Shown: positions 61,455-64,000 of the stretch, piece by piece | Position numbering within the stretch: the first letter of the stretch is position 1 | How the letters are laid out: each line of letters begins with the position of its first letter | Source of the DNA: Panacagrimonas sp052389915 | GTDB lineage: Bacteria > Pseudomonadota > Gammaproteobacteria > Nevskiales > Nevskiaceae | NCBI GenBank assembly: GCA_052389915.1 | Contig: JBQTHL010000089.1 | Location: forward strand, 18,489-82,488 | Direction of reading: 5' to 3' | Length of the DNA: 64,000 nt | Translations under genes and position numbers: made by a program | The notes under the pieces: model-generated | What the model was told of the DNA's origin: nothing | The model's database searches: none | Seen by the model: only the letters and a program-made list of their open reading frames with translations

Positions 61455-62084
61455 ATGTCCACCGCGGGATTCGACCTTGTACCGATCTCCGCGCTCCAGC
61501 ACTGGAGCTATTGCCCGCGCCAGTGCGCGCTCATTCACGTGGAGCAGGTGTTCGCCGACAACGTTCACACCGCGCGCGGGCACGCCGTTCACAAGCTGGT
61601 GGATGAACCTGGCGCGGAAAGAGTCGGCACCGTGCGTATCGAACGCGCCATGCCTTTGTGGAACGAAACGCTCGGCCTGATCGGCAAGGCCGATCTGGTG
61701 GAGTTCGATGCGGCGGGCACGCCCTACCCGGTCGAGTACAAGCATGGGCCGCGGCGCAGGAGCCAGCACGACGAGTTGCAGCTTGCGGCGCAGGCGATGT
61801 GCCTGGAAAAAATGACGGGTCGTCCCGTTCTGTTCGGTGCGCTGTTTCAGTTCAGTAGCCGGCGGCGACGCGAAGTGCGTATCGACGATTCGCTGCGGCA
61901 GCGCGTGGCCGACACCACCGTCCTCGTTCGCGAGCAGATTGCTTCCGGCCGCCTGCCGCCACCGCTGCCAGTGAATGACGCGCGATGCCGCGCGTGCTCG
62001 TTGATCGAGCTGTGCCAGCCGGCAGCGCTGGGCGCACGCGAGCGCTACCGTTCGCTACTGACCGCATTGCTTCTGCCTCCGTGA
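61455..62084 (+). CDS. cas4: Cas4 (type I-C)
   Basis: The 209-residue RecB-like nuclease processes the ends of new spacers and ensures PAM choice. YCPRQCALIH near 16 and the C-terminal CRACSLIELC supply the four iron-sulfur cysteines; GKADLVEF and VEYKHG are the metal-binding nuclease motifs. ATG 61455 is chosen because the upstream open frame only reads through HicA. Its TGA overlaps the GTG start of cas1 (GTGA). Confidence 0.94.
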   Translation: MSTAGFDLVPISALQHWSYCPRQCALIHVEQVFADNVHTARGHAVHKLVDEPGAERVGTVRIERAMPLWNETLGLIGKADLVEFDAAGTPYPVEYKHGPRRRSQHDELQLAAQAMCLEKMTGRPVLFGALFQFSSRRRREVRIDDSLRQRVADTTVLVREQIASGRLPPPLPVNDARCRACSLIELCQPAALGARERYRSLLTALLLPP

Positions 62085-63121
62085 GCGTCCAGACCGTTCT
62101 GAACACCTTGTACGTGATGACCCAGGGCAGCTATCTGCATCTGGACAACGACACCGTGCGCATCGAGGTGGAACGCGAAACCCGTTTGCGTGTGCCGCTG
62201 CATCACCTGGGCGGCATCGTGTGCGTAGGCGACGTGCTGCTGTCTCCGGCGCTGATCGGCCGCTGCGCGGAATCCGGAATCGGTATCGCGCTGCTGGATC
62301 GCAACGGCCGGTTCCGCGCCCGAATAGAAGGCCCGGTGAGCGGCAACGTGTTCCTGCGGCAGGCACAGTTCGAAGCCGCGCGCGAGGCGGCCGTCACGAT
62401 GGGTATCGCCCGCAACGTGGTGGCCGGCAAGTTGCGCAACAGCCGCACGGTTCTTCAGCGCGGCGCGCGCGAGGCAAAGTCGATTGAAGATCGCGCCGTG
62501 CTCGACGCTGCGGTGCTCCGGTTCGACGCCTCGCTGCGGGCTGTATCTGTTTCGGCTTCACTTGATGCGCTGCGCGGTGTGGAAGGCGAGGCGGCGCGGA
62601 CCTACTTCGAGGCCATGTCCCGGTTGGTGCGCTCCGATTTGCGAACCGACTTTGCACCCGACGGCCGCAGCCGCCGCCCTCCACGTGATCGCATGAATGC
62701 GTTGCTCTCGTTTCTCTACACGCTGCTGACGCACGATTGCCGGAGCGCGCTAGAGACGGTTGGGCTGGACGCGCAAGTGGGTTTCCTTCACGCACTGCGT
62801 CCGGGCCGGCCTGCGCTTGCGCTCGATCTGGTCGAAGAATTCCGCGCCATTCTCGCGGACCGCGTGGCGCTCACCTTGGTCAATCGCGGACAGATCAAGG
62901 CGACCGATTTCAGAATCACCGAAGGCGGCGGCGTGCTCATGGAAGATGCCGCGCGCAAGGCCGTCAGCATCGCATGGCAGGAGAAGAAGCAGGAGACACT
63001 TACCCATCCCCTGCTGGAAAGCGAAGTGCCCGTAGCCCTGCTGCCGCAGTTGCAGGCGCGACTGCTGGCCCGCACGCTGCGCGGCGAAACCGATGGCTAC
63101 CTTCCCTTCATTGCGCGCTGA
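62081..63121 (+). CDS. cas1: Cas1 spacer integrase (type I-C)
   Basis: The 346-residue integrase begins at GTG 62081 with VSVQTVLNTLYVMTQGSYLHLD, in the four-base overlap with cas4; an extension to 61985 would be antisense-like. The catalytic Glu, His and Asp lie in the all-alpha domain, with DRMNALLSFLYTLLTHDC, GFLHALRPGRPALALDLVEEFR (in parts) and the Asp-rich TDFRITEGGG segment. It forms the Cas1-Cas2 complex that inserts spacers at the leader end. Length is normal for subtype I-C. Confidence 0.96.
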   Translation: MSVQTVLNTLYVMTQGSYLHLDNDTVRIEVERETRLRVPLHHLGGIVCVGDVLLSPALIGRCAESGIGIALLDRNGRFRARIEGPVSGNVFLRQAQFEAAREAAVTMGIARNVVAGKLRNSRTVLQRGAREAKSIEDRAVLDAAVLRFDASLRAVSVSASLDALRGVEGEAARTYFEAMSRLVRSDLRTDFAPDGRSRRPPRDRMNALLSFLYTLLTHDCRSALETVGLDAQVGFLHALRPGRPALALDLVEEFRAILADRVALTLVNRGQIKATDFRITEGGGVLMEDAARKAVSIAWQEKKQETLTHPLLESEVPVALLPQLQARLLARTLRGETDGYLPFIAR

Positions 63122-63124
63122 GCC

Positions 63125-63415
63125 ATGCTCGTGATTGTCTGCTACGACGTTTCCACCGAAACCAAGGAAGGGCGGCGGCGCTTGCGGCATGTGGCGAAAG
63201 CCTGCGAGCGCGTCGGCCAGAGGGTGCAGATGTCCGTGTTCGAATGCCGCGTGGACGCCATGAAGTTCGAAGAACTGGAACGCAAGCTGCTCTCCATCGT
63301 CGACGTGGCGGAGGACTGCCTGCGCTTTTACCGGCTCACCGAACCGGTGGAACTGCACGTCAAGGAGCACGGCAAGTTCAAGGCAGTGGATTTCGATGGG
63401 CCGCTGGTCGTGTGA
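63125..63415 (+). CDS. cas2: Cas2 (type I-C)
   Basis: The 96-residue ferredoxin-fold protein starts MLVIVCYDVSTETKEGRRRLR with the conserved Asp of the first strand, and ends with the beta-strand KAVDFDGPLVV. It bridges two Cas1 dimers in the adaptation complex. It follows cas1 by three bases and is the last cas gene before the leader. Confidence 0.96.
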   Translation: MLVIVCYDVSTETKEGRRRLRHVAKACERVGQRVQMSVFECRVDAMKFEELERKLLSIVDVAEDCLRFYRLTEPVELHVKEHGKFKAVDFDGPLVV

Positions 63416-63595
63416 CATGCGCGGACCCCAAGCGATGCCGATTTTCCCTGGAGGTTCGCGCGCGCAAGAAGCCGTTCTGGCATCGCTACTTGGCCGGTGC
63501 ATTCCACGCACCAGCAAGCGACAATCACGCTGGGACGGTGGGTTCGCGCGAATGCGCGGAGAAATCCAATCGACGCAAGAACTTGCCGCCACGGT
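63416..63595 (+). promoter_or_regulatory. CRISPR leader
   Basis: The 180 bases between cas2 and the first repeat contain no supported gene; short open frames here run on into the repeats. The position, at the end with the most perfect repeats, makes this the leader where transcription starts and new spacers are inserted. No clear promoter hexamers stand out. Confidence 0.75.
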
Positions 63596-64000
63596 GTCGC
63601 CCGCTCATTCGTGAGCGGGCGTGGATTGAAACGTAGAACACGGCTACATCATCGGAATCGTAAAGTCGCCCGCTCATTCGTGAGCGGGCGTGGATTGAAA
63701 CACACTTCGGCGTAATCTCCCCCGACGCACGCTGTCGCCCGCTCATTCGTGAGCGGGCGTGGATTGAAACTTTGTGCAGTAGCGTGCAACGTAGGCGGCT
63801 GACGTCGCCCGCTCATTCGTGAGCGGGCGTGGATTGTAACTTCTGGAAAGCAATTAATCTCTTTCGGCTCCGGACGTCGCCCGCTCATTCGTGAGCGGGG
63901 GTGGGTTGTAACGGGCAAGTTTGCGCCGTAAGTAACGGCCAAAATAGTCGCCCGCGCAATCGTGAGCGGGCGGGGATTGTAAACAGAACGGACTCGCGCC
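63596..64000 (+). CRISPR. Type I-C CRISPR array, leader-proximal end (continues past window)
   Basis: The repeat is 37 bases, beginning GTCGCCCGCTCA and ending TGGATTGAAAC, with a 10-bp stem around a TTCG loop. Copies start at 63596, 63665, 63734, 63804, 63876 and 63947. Spacers between them are 32, 32, 33, 34-35 and 34 bases; a sixth spacer begins at about 63985 and is cut by the window edge. Repeats 1-3 are identical. Repeat 4 has GATTGTAAC, repeat 5 three further changes and repeat 6 changes in the loop plus one extra base. The ending GATTGAAAC gives the crRNA handle and fixes transcription on the plus strand, from the leader after cas2. Decay with distance is normal for the leader-distal end, or reflects poor sequence at a contig end. 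Confidence 0.97.

Noticed and set aside
63649..63942. Minus-strand frame of 97 codons over the CRISPR array
   Set aside because: It only translates the repeats; the peptide repeats with the array period.

Overview
This 64 kb window is GC-rich, gene-dense chromosomal DNA. The gene families suggest a gammaproteobacterium of the Xanthomonadales/Lysobacterales or a close relative: a PilJ-type receptor, ATP-dependent pckA, gspCDEF, yceD-rpmF-plsX, divergent rluC/rne, an sdhAF4-sdhCDAB cluster, a YgfZ-aspS-ettA-selO housekeeping set, and intergenic tandem-inverted GGGAGRCG repeats. This placement is inferred from gene content, not from a marker-gene tree. No rRNA or tRNA gene was seen.

Layout. 1-4.7 kb: end of a PilJ-like receptor, pckA with a clear terminator, a PlsC/YihG-like acyltransferase, and a two-gene envelope operon (PrcB-like lipoprotein and NTF2-like protein). 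4.8-10.8 kb: type II secretion genes gspC, D, E and F; the pseudopilin half is not here. 10.9-11.6 kb: an unusual secreted protein with eight Cys-x6-Cys repeats. 11.7-17.3 kb: yceD-rpmF-plsX, maf, then an overlapping minus-strand operon rluC, membrane protein, HAD phosphatase. 17.6-22 kb: RNase E and a GGDEF-like/EAL protein. 21.9-25.1 kb: exopolysaccharide export (Wza-, Wzz- and CpsD-like). 25.3-28 kb: clpB under a near-consensus heat-shock promoter, with an in-frame repeat-element insertion. 28-33.2 kb: lipid/envelope phosphatases, a diacylglycerol-kinase-like enzyme and small exported proteins. 33.3-37.9 kb: succinate dehydrogenase with assembly factor SdhAF4, then ygfZ. 38-49.7 kb: lipoproteins, a TIGR03032 protein beside a TPR-OGT glycosyltransferase, aspS, an exported-protein gene cut by an in-frame TAG, fmdB-like, DUF4124 and DinB genes. 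49.8-54.8 kb: ettA, a decayed FitAB/VapBC-like module, selO and an amino-acid dehydrogenase.

54.9-64 kb holds a complete type I-C CRISPR-Cas locus: cas3, cas5, cas8c, cas7, cas4, cas1, cas2 and a CRISPR array running off the window. It has two unusual insertions. A DUF433-HicB-HicA toxin-antitoxin cassette is embedded, with overlapping genes, between cas7 and cas4. Between cas3 and cas5 lies a 321-base gap containing (a) a lone degenerate CRISPR repeat on the minus strand that keeps a hairpin and the exact 11-base crRNA 5' handle, (b) a 31-base pseudo-spacer ending at a strong hairpin, (c) a target for that spacer about 65 bases away, with a 5'-TTC PAM and 13 of 16 PAM-proximal matches (mismatches at 3, 6 and 12), lying over a candidate promoter, and (d) an unannotated 42-residue single-membrane-helix ORF ending directly at the cas5 start codon. 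This is the architecture expected of a natural crRNA-like regulator (CreR) or RNA antitoxin (CreA of CreTA) guarding the cas operon, here in a type I-C setting. It is the most interesting object in the window.
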